Below, piece after piece: positions 1-9,079 of a stretch of DNA of 64,000 nt; the first letter of the stretch is position 1, and each line of letters opens with the position of its first letter. A program made the position numbers and the translations under genes. This DNA is from Evansella tamaricis (GTDB taxonomy: Bacteria > Bacillota > Bacilli > Bacillales > Salisediminibacteriaceae). The notes beneath the pieces were generated by a model. The model was not told the origin of the DNA, searched no databases, and worked only from the letters and a program-made list of their open reading frames with translations. The DNA lies in assembly GCF_019042215.1 (NCBI RefSeq), contig NZ_JAHQCS010000151.1:1-64000 (forward strand), written 5' to 3'.

Positions 1-330
1 GTGAAGGATTTCGGTCAGAAGATGCCTCAAGTTGTTCCCGAACAGGGAGGCCGTGAAGGATTTCGGTCGGAAGATGGCTCAAGTTGTTCCCGAACAGGAA
101 GGCCGTGAAGGATTTCGGTCGGAAGATGGCTCAAGTTGTTCCCGAACAGGGAGGCCGTGAAGGATTTCGGTCGGAAGATGGCTCAAGTTGTTCCCGAACA
201 GGAAGACCGTGAAGGATTTCGGTCGGAAGATGGCTCAAGTTGTTCCCGAACGGGGAGGCCGTGAAGGATTTCGGTCGGAAGATGGCTCACAAGTTGTTCC
301 CGAAGGAGGTCGAGGCCGTGCCCGCGGCAA
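1..330. repeat. 52-bp tandem repeat array, about 5.5 units
   Basis: Units of 52 bp start at 1, 53, 105, 157 and 209. Each begins GTGAAGGATTTCGGTC and ends GGGAGGCC or a close variant. A sixth, degenerate unit starts at 261 and breaks down after about 300. Units differ by only a few substitutions (for example CAGGG/CAGGAA). They are contiguous with no spacers, so this is not CRISPR. Because 52 is not a multiple of 3, the reading frame shifts every unit, and stops appear in each frame within a few units, so it is unlikely to code. The array is visibly richer in GC than the flanking DNA and may extend left of the window. Each unit carries a short dyad, TGTTCCCGAACA. Function unknown. Confidence 0.9.
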
Positions 331-401
331 AGCGTCCGCCTGAAGTGTATCCATGCAAAAATTTTGTTTTAAAAACAACAATATATACGAAAAGAGCTTT
401 C

Positions 402-443
402 AAAAAAACGTCAATTCCGAACTGTTAACTTTCGGAATTGACG
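402..443 (-). terminator. Rho-independent terminator of murC
   Basis: Perfect 12-bp arms CGTCAATTCCGA / TCGGAATTGACG flank an 11-nt loop. Read on the minus strand the stem is followed by a run of seven T. It lies 20 bp past the murC stop codon. Confidence 0.85.
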
Positions 444-462
444 GTCTTTATTAGAAATACAC

Positions 463-1767
463 TTATTTCACTTGAAGTTCATTTTCATAGGCATTTTGGA
501 ATTTTTGAACGTCCCCAGCTCCCATAAATAATATGACACTGTTCTCATGCTTTTTAAGCTGGTGGACCGTTTCTTCCTGAATCAGCTTTGCCCCTGGGAT
601 TCTTTCAATCAAATCATGGATCGTTAATTCTCCTGACTTCTCCCTTGCAGAGGAGAAAATATCACATAAGTAGACATGGTCAGCACGTTTCAGGCTTTCT
701 GCAAAATCTTCGAGAAATGTCACAGTTCTTGAAAAAGTATGGGGTTGAAACACGGCTACTACATCTTTATCAGGATATTTTTTCTTTGCAGATTCTACGG
801 TAGCTTTTATTTCAGTAGGATGATGCGCATAATCATCTATTAAAATTTGATTTCCAACTGTTTTTTCACTAAACCTACGTTTTACTCCTCCAAAGGTTTT
901 CAAACGGCCTTTTACCACTTCCACATCCACCTCTTCATAATGGCAGAGAGCGATGACACCTAATGCATTCAGGACATTATGAGTTCCGTAGCCGGGGATT
1001 GAAAAAGAGCTATAAAAGGTACTTCGCACAAATACATCAAAATGTGTTCCGTTTTGATCAGTTGTAATGTCTTTTGCAGAAAAATCATTTTCTTCACTCA
1101 AACCGTAATAAACAACAGGTACCTGGGCATTAATCTTTTGTAAATGTTGATCATCACCGCAGGCAATAATTGCTTTTTTCACTTGCATAGCCATTTCCTG
1201 AAAAGCCTGATATACATCTTCCACGTTCCTAAAATAATCTGGATGATCAAAATCAATATTAGTCATTAGGGCATAATCTGGTTTGTAATGTAAAAAATGC
1301 CTACGATATTCACATGCTTCAAAAACAAAATATTCACTATCCTTTTGTCCTTTTCCAGTTCCGTCTCCGATTAAATAAGAAGTTGGTTTTGCTTCTTGAA
1401 GAACATGGGCAAGTAGACCGGTCGTTGAAGTTTTTCCATGGGAACCGGTTATCGCAATGCTAGTGAAGTTTTGAATAAATTCACCAAGAAAAGTCGGATA
1501 CTGATATACAGGAATATCTTTCAATTTCGCCTCTCGAATTTCTTCATTTTCTTCATTATAGGCTGGAGAAGCGATTAACGTTTGCCCTGCTTGAATATTT
1601 TCCTTTTGAAACGGCAAAAGAGGAATTCCTTTTTGTTCAAGTGGTTTTTGTGTAAAAAATACTTTATCCACATCTGAACCTTGAACAGTGTATTTCATAT
1701 CACTTAATATTTGTGCCAAAGCACTCATTCCCGAACCTTTAATTCCAATAAAATGGTATATTGTCAT
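463..1767 (-). CDS. murC: UDP-N-acetylmuramate--L-alanine ligase
   Basis: MurC adds L-alanine to UDP-MurNAc with ATP, the first amino-acid step of peptidoglycan precursor synthesis in the cytosol. The protein begins [18 protein letters not shown] (N-terminal nucleotide-binding loop). It has the Mur ligase P-loop [12 protein letters not shown] near residue 110, a central ATPase domain, and a C-terminal domain with [10 protein letters not shown]. The length of 434 aa is normal for the family. An upstream in-frame ATG at 1854 exists, but the ATG at 1767 has a GGAGG seven bases ahead and matches the usual MurC N-terminus. As in B. subtilis it sits close to sftA, though here other genes intervene. 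A hairpin follows the gene. Confidence 0.96.
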   Translation of the reverse strand: MTIYHFIGIKGSGMSALAQILSDMKYTVQGSDVDKVFFTQKPLEQKGIPLLPFQKENIQAGQTLIASPAYNEENEEIREAKLKDIPVYQYPTFLGEFIQNFTSIAITGSHGKTSTTGLLAHVLQEAKPTSYLIGDGTGKGQKDSEYFVFEACEYRRHFLHYKPDYALMTNIDFDHPDYFRNVEDVYQAFQEMAMQVKKAIIACGDDQHLQKINAQVPVVYYGLSEENDFSAKDITTDQNGTHFDVFVRSTFYSSFSIPGYGTHNVLNALGVIALCHYEEVDVEVVKGRLKTFGGVKRRFSEKTVGNQILIDDYAHHPTEIKATVESAKKKYPDKDVVAVFQPHTFSRTVTFLEDFAESLKRADHVYLCDIFSSAREKSGELTIHDLIERIPGAKLIQEETVHQLKKHENSVILFMGAGDVQKFQNAYENELQVK

Positions 1768-2034
1768 TGTAGAACCTCCAAAATCCAATGGTCCTGAGGT
1801 GCCATATGATAGACGCCTCAATTCTTTCGTATTAATTATATGTCTAGATCTCACTAAATGCGATTGTGATTTTACACACTTCCCCTATTATAACAAAAAG
1901 TATTGTTGAGACCAATGTTTCTTCTTTTTTCACTTTAATCTCTAATGTATCTCCATTATCTAGAAAAAAATTGCTTATTCCGGTCAAATTTTATTCTTAT
2001 TAATAATACTACTTCGAATATGACTTTTATATTC

Positions 2035-2691
2035 TTATGTTTTCCCTTTTTGATACCTTAAATAATCAATTCCGTATTCTTTAAGGTATTTCCTTAAATT
2101 ACCTTGTTCGTTCACCTTATTTATTTGCTCTATGATCAGGTTACAACGTGGTGGATCAATTGCAAATATTGGACCGATGATTTTCTTTTCTGTTCCAACC
2201 GTTAATATTCGTATAAAAACTAAATCTTGTTTTTTGACTTCAGGAAGAAAAAGATAACATGAAGCTGTCTCTTTACATTTGTTAAAAACTTTTTCATACT
2301 TTATTATTTTTCCGTTCACTTCTAGAATCTTCACCGGTTCGAGAGCCATTAACATCATGAAACCACTCAAATCTAGCATCGATTTTGATAACGTTCCTTT
2401 TTTCTCACGAATAAAAATATCAAACATTCTCGAACCTATAACTGTGACATAGTCGAAAGCAAACCAATGTTCAAAATGTGGTGCAATAACATTACTAAAT
2501 TGCTCTCTCGAATTTTTTGTTTTGTGGAAAAATATTTGTTTTGCTCTAATCTTCTCTCGTATATTTACTTTTTGTTCCATATAATCAAAAAACATGCTGT
2601 ATAATTCAGATAATGATTGCTCCATAACTTGTTGCTTATTTTGTTTTATTTGTTGAAAATCAACAAGAAATGTCATCTGTTTTTTATTCAC
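2035..2691 (-). CDS. Hypothetical protein, 218 aa
   Basis: I do not recognise this protein. It starts at GTG (2691) with a strong AGAGGGGGG six bases upstream. The sequence is basic and rich in lysine and isoleucine, has no clear signal peptide, and has one moderately hydrophobic stretch (LSGFMMLMALEPVKIL) in mid protein. Codon use is very AT-rich compared with murC and the downstream phosphoribosyltransferase. It stands alone between murC and the terminator of the 2768-3877 gene, an interval that is empty in the B. subtilis order. It may be lineage-specific or acquired. The ribosome binding site and uninterrupted frame support a real gene; function unknown. Confidence 0.7.
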   Translation of the reverse strand: MNKKQMTFLVDFQQIKQNKQQVMEQSLSELYSMFFDYMEQKVNIREKIRAKQIFFHKTKNSREQFSNVIAPHFEHWFAFDYVTVIGSRMFDIFIREKKGTLSKSMLDLSGFMMLMALEPVKILEVNGKIIKYEKVFNKCKETASCYLFLPEVKKQDLVFIRILTVGTEKKIIGPIFAIDPPRCNLIIEQINKVNEQGNLRKYLKEYGIDYLRYQKGKT

Positions 2692-2726
2692 TGTTGGCCC
2701 CCCTCTCTCTGTTAATAAAATACATA

Positions 2727-2764
2727 AAGAGACTGTTCAACATTTCACGTTTGAACAGTCTCTT
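2727..2764 (-). terminator. Terminator after nicotinate phosphoribosyltransferase gene
   Basis: Perfect 14-bp arms AAGAGACTGTTCAA / TTGAACAGTCTCTT with a 10-nt loop lie just past the stop codon at 2768. The minus-strand continuation is T-rich (TTATGTATTTTATT), so it probably terminates that gene and separates it from the 2691 start. Confidence 0.8.
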
Positions 2765-2767
2765 CGA

Positions 2768-3877
2768 TTATTCAAGTTCTATTCTTTCTAAACGTGGGTT
2801 AGGACGATATTTCCTTCCCGTCTTAGACTGAGGCTTTCCATTGAGCAAGACATTGTCCCCTGTAAAACCAATATGAATTTTCAGAAGACTACTTCCCACC
2901 CCATACATGTCCACTGGTGCTTTCATTTGTTCGTACATTTTAATCCTTTTTGCATCAAAGCCCCCAGAAGCAACAATCTTAACATGGTTGAAACCTTCTT
3001 TATCAAGTGCCTCACGCAGGGCAAACAGTAATTGAGGATTAACCCCCCTTGGATCAAAAGTACCTAAAACATCCGGATTTCGTGTGAAGTATTGGTCAAT
3101 GAGATGATTAGAAGTATCCACACGTACTCCTTTTAATTTTTTACCGAAAACTCTGGCAACCTTCAGAGAATCAATGATAACATCGTTATTATAGTCCACC
3201 AGTGCCAATAAATCATCTTCTGGGAATGTTTCATGATACGCATGGGTTGCTTCCACCACATCCCCTTCAAACAATTGAATGAGAGCGTGAGGCATCGTCC
3301 CCATTCCCCGTTTTCCCCACCATTCATTCATGGCATGTGTTGCCTGAGCTTGTGACCCTCCAATAAACGCAGCATATCCATCGCCTGCCTGTTGAGTAAA
3401 ATGATCATCTCTGTCTCCCATAAAAATAACAGGTTTTTCCACTCCTGAAGATTTTGCTGCTTTCACAACCTCATAAACATTTGTAGCTACAGATGTTCGT
3501 CGGGCTAGAATACCATCAATGACACCTTCTAAATACCCAAAATGCTGGTAAGGCCCCGTAATGGTCAATACTGTCTCAAATGGCTCAATCTTATCTCCAT
3601 CTTTTAATGAATGTATTTCTAATTCCCCTGGATTAGCAGCGAACGTGTTGATCAAGGCTATTACTTCATCCGTTCCACACAAAACTGCATGTTTCTTTTG
3701 AAAAAATTGCATGGTAACTATATTATCTGGTTTCTGCCTTTCAGCTATCTGTCTTGTCTTTAAAAAATAAACAGCTGAAAACCAACCTTCCCCAACACGT
3801 TCGTCAAATTTAAACGTTTTGTTTGTTAATCGTTTGATTTTTCCCTCTAACTTCAATCCAATTTCTTTTGTTACCAT
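2768..3877 (-). CDS. pncB: Nicotinate phosphoribosyltransferase
   Basis: The enzyme converts nicotinate and PRPP to nicotinate mononucleotide in NAD salvage (Preiss-Handler pathway). The family signature includes an N-terminal domain with FDERVGEGWFSAVYFLKT, the central HAMNEWWGKRGMGTMPHAL around the nicotinate/PRPP site, and a C-terminal barrel with VRVDTSNHL, VASGGFDAKRI and YGVGSSL. At 369 aa it is the short form of the family. Two in-frame ATGs lie 6 bp apart. The second (3877) is chosen because it is eight bases from GAGGAG, whereas the first is only two. A conserved CIS partner is absent; only the 62-aa ORF upstream is co-directional. Confidence 0.9.
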   Translation of the reverse strand: MVTKEIGLKLEGKIKRLTNKTFKFDERVGEGWFSAVYFLKTRQIAERQKPDNIVTMQFFQKKHAVLCGTDEVIALINTFAANPGELEIHSLKDGDKIEPFETVLTITGPYQHFGYLEGVIDGILARRTSVATNVYEVVKAAKSSGVEKPVIFMGDRDDHFTQQAGDGYAAFIGGSQAQATHAMNEWWGKRGMGTMPHALIQLFEGDVVEATHAYHETFPEDDLLALVDYNNDVIIDSLKVARVFGKKLKGVRVDTSNHLIDQYFTRNPDVLGTFDPRGVNPQLLFALREALDKEGFNHVKIVASGGFDAKRIKMYEQMKAPVDMYGVGSSLLKIHIGFTGDNVLLNGKPQSKTGRKYRPNPRLERIELE

Positions 3878-3923
3878 TACCATTACTCCTCAATTTTCAT
3901 TAGTCATAACAGAGATGATCTAA

Positions 3924-4112
3924 TTAGTGATAAAAAGGGTTTTTCTGGTGTTCTTGAATGACAGCCTCAACAATTTCTGCTAAGTCTTCTTCATTTACTT
4001 CTTTAATCCCGTCTCGTAAAACTACCCATTGGGATTGTTCTTCTTCTTTCAAGAGGTGAAGCCACTTCGGAGATACATATTGAACCAAATTTGCTAAAGG
4101 AATTTGTTGCAT
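3924..4112 (-). CDS. Small hypothetical protein, 62 aa
   Basis: An acidic small protein beginning MQQIPLANLVQYVSPKWLHLLKEEE, with no membrane segment or metal-binding motif. The ATG at 4112 follows GGGGGAG by about seven bases and is preferred over the in-frame ATG at 4148, which lacks a ribosome binding site. It lies about 46 bp upstream of the nicotinate phosphoribosyltransferase start on the same strand and may be co-transcribed with it. I do not recognise the family. Confidence 0.65.
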   Translation of the reverse strand: MQQIPLANLVQYVSPKWLHLLKEEEQSQWVVLRDGIKEVNEEDLAEIVEAVIQEHQKNPFYH

Positions 4113-4273
4113 GTGAACACTCCCCCTGTTTTTTTGATTCGATCTCAAGTGAAACGTATTTAATTCTTCTTTTCTTACACCTTGAAAGCTAAACGTAAAC
4201 CCCTACCCTTTGAATAATATTCCTAACGTGATAGTTATACCATATTCTATAAAAAAAAGGAGACCTTGTGTAG

Positions 4274-6472
4274 TTAAAATTCCCCTTTCATCTCCATTTT
4301 TTCGTTTATTTCTTCATTTGTCAAATAAACTTCACGGGATTTACTCCCTCTTGCCGCTGAAATGATCCCCTTGTCTTCCATTTCATCAATTATTCTAGCA
4401 GCCCGATTATAGCCAATTCTGAACTGTCGTTGTAGCAATGATGCGGATGCAGCTTGTTGTTCACACACAAATAGACAGGCTGATTCAAATAGATCATCTT
4501 CTATCATTCCATCCAATGGTTGCTGTTTTAACATTTCTTTCTCAAACATATATGGTGGCTTTTCATTTTGACTAATCTTTGTCATAACACGTTCTATTTC
4601 TTCATCAGAAACGAATGTACCCTGTATTCTTACAGGTTTCCCTGAACCATTTTCTAAAAATAGCATATCTCCTTTTCCAAGAAGTCTCTCCGCACCGCTT
4701 CCATCTAAGATTGTTCTAGAATCAGCTTGTGCAGAAACGGAAAACGCTATTCTTGTAGGGATGTTCGCTTTAATTAAACCTGTGATCACATCCACAGATG
4801 GACGTTGTGTAGCCACCAGTAAGTGTATCCCACATGCCCTTGCTTTTTGTGCAATTCTACAAATTGACTCTTCCACATCTTGTGGGGACACCATCATTAA
4901 GTCTGCTAGTTCATCTACAATAATAACAATGTACGGAAGGACATCTTCTTCTTTGCCATCCAATTTCATTTTTTGATTGTAACGTCTTAAATCTCTTGAT
5001 CCATATTTGGCAAATAGTTCATACCTTTTTTCCATTTCAGAAACAGCCCATTTTAATCCTTCTGTCGCTTCTTTTGGATCGGTGATAACAGGATAGGCTA
5101 AGTGAGGAACTGCATTGTATGGGGCTAATTCCACCACTTTTGGATCAATCAGTAACAATCTTACATCTTTAGGTGAAGATTTAAATAATAGACTTAATAA
5201 TATCGAATTGACACAAACACTTTTCCCTGAACCTGTTGAACCTGCAATTAATCCATGGGGCATCTTTTGTAGATCGGTTACAATTGGAGTACCTGAAATG
5301 TCCATCCCTAAACCCACCGTAAGGGGCGATTCAGCCCTTTGAAAAGAAGAATGTTCTAGTATTTGTCTGAGAAAAACGGTTTTAGGTACACGATTAGGAA
5401 CTTCAATTCCTATCATATTTTTTCCAGGAATGGGAGCTTCCATGCGAATATCTTTCGCCGCTAAACTTAATTTAATATCATCCGTTAAGTTTGTTATTTT
5501 ACTTACTTTTACACCAGGTTCAGGATGAATTTCAAAACGAGTTACCGTAGGACCTTCCGTTACGTGAACTACTTTTGCACCAATATTAAAGTATTGGAAC
5601 GTCTCGTCCAATTTATTTTTCTGATAGGTTATCCATTCGTTATTTATTCCCTCTTCTCTTGGTGGGATATCAAGTAAGTGAAGTGCAGGGAATGAATAGG
5701 TATTATCTTTATGAATGGGCTTGCCCTTTTCTTTTATTCGATCCCTTTGGAACATAAGTACATTATATGGAATGTTTTTTTGATTTTGTTTCACAACGTT
5801 TTTTGTTATTTTTCGCGGTGACTGATTTACCATATCACTTTCAGGAACGACAGAATGTAATTCTGTTTGAACATCTGTCATTTTATTAGTATCCTCCGTC
5901 TCCTGTTGGGAGGATACTATAGACTTAGTTGGCTCTTCCTTTGCTACCACTTCATGTAAAGAAAGCTCAGAAGAAGTTGTTTCTATTTTTCGTTCTTGAT
6001 TTTGATAAACGTTTATTTCGCTTTTTACTCTCCTAGGTTGAACACGGTGACCATAAATCGGGGATGGACTTTTTTGAAAAGTAAATCCTTTTCCTTGAAA
6101 GAATTCACCTGAATCTTTAAGAGTTTCTTTCTTTCTGTCTATGGGCTTATTTTCTCTTTCTCCAGTTGCCTTTATTTCTCGCTTCCGTTGACTTTTCCTG
6201 TTAGGAATAGGGGAAACATTGGCAAGTTTCTTTTTCTCTTTTTCCAAATGGGGAAAACTGTAACCTAACTGCTCATCATCCCTCACAGCGGGAAAAGGAA
6301 ACTTCGTTTGATTCGGATACTGATGAATCACCTTTGCATCTACATCCCTTAATTGAGATGCTTTATTGTTGTTGCCCCTTCCACTAGTAAATCTATGGGA
6401 AGAAGGACGGGTGACATCTGGTATAAGCCATTCTTTAATATATGTAAAAAAACGGGGGAAACGTTTGCTCAT
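4274..6472 (-). CDS. sftA: FtsK/SpoIIIE-type DNA translocase SftA
   Basis: SftA is the soluble septum-associated DNA translocase that clears DNA from the closing division septum in Bacillus. There is no N-terminal membrane domain. Residues 1-240 are a low-complexity charged linker, followed by the FtsK alpha/beta region (VVHVTEGPTVTRFEIHPEPGVKVSKI), the motor with Walker A GSTGSGKSV and Walker B VIIVDELADLM, and a C-terminal gamma winged helix (YNRAARIIDEMEDKGIIS). At 732 aa it is clearly shorter than B. subtilis SftA (about 950 aa); the missing length is in the linker. The ATG at 6472 is chosen, nine bases after AAGGTGA. In B. subtilis it also lies near murC. Confidence 0.93.
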   Translation of the reverse strand: MSKRFPRFFTYIKEWLIPDVTRPSSHRFTSGRGNNNKASQLRDVDAKVIHQYPNQTKFPFPAVRDDEQLGYSFPHLEKEKKKLANVSPIPNRKSQRKREIKATGERENKPIDRKKETLKDSGEFFQGKGFTFQKSPSPIYGHRVQPRRVKSEINVYQNQERKIETTSSELSLHEVVAKEEPTKSIVSSQQETEDTNKMTDVQTELHSVVPESDMVNQSPRKITKNVVKQNQKNIPYNVLMFQRDRIKEKGKPIHKDNTYSFPALHLLDIPPREEGINNEWITYQKNKLDETFQYFNIGAKVVHVTEGPTVTRFEIHPEPGVKVSKITNLTDDIKLSLAAKDIRMEAPIPGKNMIGIEVPNRVPKTVFLRQILEHSSFQRAESPLTVGLGMDISGTPIVTDLQKMPHGLIAGSTGSGKSVCVNSILLSLLFKSSPKDVRLLLIDPKVVELAPYNAVPHLAYPVITDPKEATEGLKWAVSEMEKRYELFAKYGSRDLRRYNQKMKLDGKEEDVLPYIVIIVDELADLMMVSPQDVEESICRIAQKARACGIHLLVATQRPSVDVITGLIKANIPTRIAFSVSAQADSRTILDGSGAERLLGKGDMLFLENGSGKPVRIQGTFVSDEEIERVMTKISQNEKPPYMFEKEMLKQQPLDGMIEDDLFESACLFVCEQQAASASLLQRQFRIGYNRAARIIDEMEDKGIISAARGSKSREVYLTNEEINEKMEMKGEF

Positions 6473-6600
6473 AGCAATCACCTTTTTCTATTAATCTAGT
6501 TCCAAGACTTCTTTAAAGTAGTGAATACCGTTTAATAGAGTATATCAAAAAATCACTTCCATTTGTTTGTTGTAATCAAGAAAAGTGGAATCGACTATGG

Positions 6601-6710
6601 GGGCAAGTACCCCTTCCTAAACAAGTGAAGTAAACGCTCGTTCCAGAGCGAACTAGAAGAAGCAGACTAGAAGTCAGTTTTGACTTCAGTCATCACTTCT
6701 GTCCCAACAC
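6601..6710. repeat. Divergent copy of the dispersed palindromic repeat
   Basis: The intergenic segment between ytpQ and sftA has AAACGCTCGTTCCAGAGCG followed by AACTAGAAG, TTTTGACTTC and ATCACTTCTGTCCC. The second half matches, with changes, the block ACTAGAAGT...TTTGACTTCGG..TCACTTCCG seen at about 15208-15267 and inverted at 52861-52920. I judge it an older copy of the same family. No open frame with a ribosome binding site is visible. Confidence 0.55.
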
Positions 6711-6711
6711 T

Positions 6712-7521
6712 TTATTCTTTCTTATCTGATTTTGGTTTTTTTTGCGCTAAAATGAAGATGGATTCTAACTCCCCATTCTCATAAAGAAACGGTAATGCGG
6801 TAATTGGGACTCGACCTTCAGAGAAAAACTGAAAAACCATTTGCCCAAGGACATCATATCCTGTTTCGTTTTGGATGTCTGCTAAAATAAGAACATCCTG
6901 GTGGGGAACTGCCACTGCCAGTTGTCCAGTTACCTTTTCATCCATGGATTTTAATAATGAATCATTCAATATCCGACTCGCGTCATATCCATCATCAGAA
7001 TGTAAAAAGTAAAATGTGTTTCCGGCAACAACATCCTCTTTTAATTGATGTGACAAAGAACGTACATTAAAGAGTGCTACTTCCTGTATTTCAGAAAAGT
7101 CTTTCCCTTCCCGCTCCAAACTTTCTTGATCAATAAGGGAATACGAGGAACCCCTGTCTAATGCATAAAAAATTCTTGTCTCTGCCGTATGATCGGAATA
7201 AATCAATTTCTTACCGTCCTTCGTTTCCAATGGAAATGAGGTGGATCGAATAACAGGAAAGATGTTATTCTCATTCCCCTTTAATTCAATTGGCAACTGT
7301 AAGAGAGTTAAACCTTCTGAGATATAATGGACAATATCTGAGAGTGCTTTTTCTTTATTTTCCTTAAATTTATTTTTTAAAGGAGAAAGTTGAACTGTTA
7401 CTCCTTTGTTTACTCTTTTATCAATAATTCTTAATGTTTCACTTTCCCGATCATAGGATGTTATCCAATTAATATTCGAAAGAGCTTGTTCTATTTCTCG
7501 TTTTATTTCTATTGGTCTCAA
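6712..7521 (-). CDS. ytpQ: YtpQ, DUF1444 family protein
   Basis: Conserved Bacillus protein of unknown function. It matches what I recall of B. subtilis YtpQ over its length, including VIRSTSFP, HTAETRIFYALD, VAVPHQDVLILADI, ETGYDVLGQM and the C-terminal ILAQKKPKSDKKE. No catalytic motif or membrane segment is evident, so it is probably cytosolic. A TTG at 7521 lies six bases after AAGGAAGGTG; the in-frame GTG at 7530 overlaps that site and is less likely, giving 269 aa. The order ytpP-ytpQ is the same as in B. subtilis. Confidence 0.88.
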   Translation of the reverse strand: MRPIEIKREIEQALSNINWITSYDRESETLRIIDKRVNKGVTVQLSPLKNKFKENKEKALSDIVHYISEGLTLLQLPIELKGNENNIFPVIRSTSFPLETKDGKKLIYSDHTAETRIFYALDRGSSYSLIDQESLEREGKDFSEIQEVALFNVRSLSHQLKEDVVAGNTFYFLHSDDGYDASRILNDSLLKSMDEKVTGQLAVAVPHQDVLILADIQNETGYDVLGQMVFQFFSEGRVPITALPFLYENGELESIFILAQKKPKSDKKE

Positions 7522-7648
7522 TGAAAACACCTTCCTTCCTTATCTATTTTATCACTTTAATATGGAACTACCAACGGACTTGCATGCAACTAACTCCCCT
7601 AGCGTATAAAAAGGACGTGTCATCTATGACCGCCCTCTCTACACCCCT

Positions 7649-7969
7649 TTATTTTTCTGTTGCCTCCTTTAAAAAAGCTTCGATTTCCTCTTTCGTTTTT
7701 CTGTCTTTGCTTACAAAACGTTGAACCTCAACTCCATCTTTATAGACGAGGAAACTGGGAATTCCAAAGATGTTTAACTCTTGGCATAAATCAATAAAGT
7801 GATCCCGGTTAACTTTGTAAAATGTGAATTGTGGAAAGGATTTTTCTAAATCCGGTAAATGTGGTTCGATGACTACACAGTCTGGACACCACCCTGCCGA
7901 AAACATAAATACACTCCCATTATCTTCGACTGCTTGCTGAAACTCCGTCATTGATTTTAATTCCTTCAT
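7649..7969 (-). CDS. ytpP: Thioredoxin-like protein YtpP
   Basis: A 106-aa thioredoxin-fold protein with the active-site motif WCPDC (residues about 27-31). This is a CPDC rather than the classical CGPC, which points to a redox or bacillithiol-dependent role rather than general thioredoxin. The cis-proline segment [11 protein letters not shown] is conserved. The ATG at 7969 follows AGGGGGA by about seven bases; the in-frame TTG two codons earlier is less likely. It starts 13 bp after the stop region of the upstream membrane-protein gene, so the two are probably in one transcript with ytpQ downstream. Confidence 0.9.
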   Translation of the reverse strand: MKELKSMTEFQQAVEDNGSVFMFSAGWCPDCVVIEPHLPDLEKSFPQFTFYKVNRDHFIDLCQELNIFGIPSFLVYKDGVEVQRFVSKDRKTKEEIEAFLKEATEK

Positions 7970-7981
7970 TATCAATTCCCC

Positions 7982-9001
7982 CTATGTTTGTTCTATTTTC
8001 ATATCACCAAATTTAATCCAACCTAACTTCCGCATTCCTTCTGAGAATAGCAGACTTAGTATTGCTGGAGCAAGAAAATGAAGTACAAGAATAGATAGGA
8101 ACACTGTCCCACTGTTGCCCATCGTTTCAACAGTCATAATCTGCCCTACTAGACCACTCGTCCCCATCCCTGCACCTGCATAATTGTTCTCCATTTGAAA
8201 TACTAAAGTTGCAAAAGGACCTAAAATTGCTGCAGTTACCGTTGGGGGAATAAGTATAACAGGATTTTTCATAATGTTAGCAATTTGCAGCATCGATGTA
8301 CCTATCCCTAATGCAATAAATCCAGACCAACCATTCTCCCGAAAACTACTTGTGGCAAAACCGATCATTTGTGAAGCACAGCCTACCGTAGCCGCTCCTG
8401 CAGCAAGTCCCTCCAACCCCAACATAATTGCAATTGCTGCACTGGAAATGGGTGCTGTCAAAGCTAACCCCATCAAAACAGCCACCAGTATACCCATAAT
8501 AAATGGCTGTTGTGTCGTTGAGTACATTATTACACTTCCAAATCCTTCGACCCAATCTGCAATTATTGGGCCTATTAAAGTTGCAGTTCCAACTCCTGTG
8601 ATAATCGTTACAAATGGAGTTACAATAATATCTACCTTTGTTTCTTGGGATACAATTTTGCCTATTTCGGTTGATAAGATGGCAGCAATAAATGCCCCTG
8701 CTGGTCCTCCTAGTTGGGCTCCTGCAGCACCACTTATTACAGCAGCAAATAGTACAAGACGAGGTGCTTTTAAACCATAGGCAACAGCAACTCCAATAGC
8801 TGGCCCATATAACCCCATTGCTGTTGTACCTACCGACTCAAGTAAGGAAAAATATGGAATTGGAATTCTCCGACCGGCAGTCTGCATGATTAGTCCAATA
8901 ATTAAGGATGAGAACAGTCCCAAAGCCATATAGCTAAGGGCATCCACAAAATATTTGCGAAAAGATGGCTTAACTCCTTTTCTTTCTAAAAATTCTTTCA
9001 C
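7982..9001 (-). CDS. PTS EIIC-like integral membrane protein
   Basis: A very hydrophobic, glycine- and alanine-rich protein with about nine or ten predicted membrane segments. It resembles the PTS_EIIC_2 family annotated as PTS sugar transporter subunit IIC. Recognisable segments include AGRRIPIPYFSLLESVGTTAMG and GPAGAFIAAI. No EIIA or EIIB domain or neighbouring PTS gene is present, so transport by phosphotransfer is not shown and the substrate is unknown. The likely start is GTG at 9001, four bases after AGGTGA; a TTG at 9034 in frame is the alternative. It lies directly upstream of ytpP on the same strand. Confidence 0.8.
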   Translation of the reverse strand: MKEFLERKGVKPSFRKYFVDALSYMALGLFSSLIIGLIMQTAGRRIPIPYFSLLESVGTTAMGLYGPAIGVAVAYGLKAPRLVLFAAVISGAAGAQLGGPAGAFIAAILSTEIGKIVSQETKVDIIVTPFVTIITGVGTATLIGPIIADWVEGFGSVIMYSTTQQPFIMGILVAVLMGLALTAPISSAAIAIMLGLEGLAAGAATVGCASQMIGFATSSFRENGWSGFIALGIGTSMLQIANIMKNPVILIPPTVTAAILGPFATLVFQMENNYAGAGMGTSGLVGQIMTVETMGNSGTVFLSILVLHFLAPAILSLLFSEGMRKLGWIKFGDMKIEQT

Positions 9002-9039
9002 ATTATCACCTACACTTTTTTTTATTATGTGCAAATAAT

Positions 9040-9072
9040 AAAAAAAGGATAAGAGGTTTTTCCCTCCTATCC
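9040..9072 (-). terminator. Terminator of the lipoprotein gene
   Basis: The stem GGATAGGAGG / CCTCTTATCC with a short A-rich loop is followed on the minus strand by seven T. It begins 8 bp after the stop codon at 9080. Confidence 0.85.
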
Positions 9073-9079
9073 CCTAATC

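Noticed and set aside
1-330. Possible CRISPR array
   Set aside because: Units are contiguous 52-bp repeats with no variable spacers and no cas genes nearby.
240-428. 62-codon ORF out of the repeat array
   Set aside because: It runs through a repeat with shifting frame into AT-rich DNA and the murC terminator, with no ribosome binding site.
8274-8780. 168-codon ORF on the plus strand
   Set aside because: It is antisense to the EIIC-like gene; its composition mirrors the membrane protein on the other strand and it lacks a ribosome binding site.
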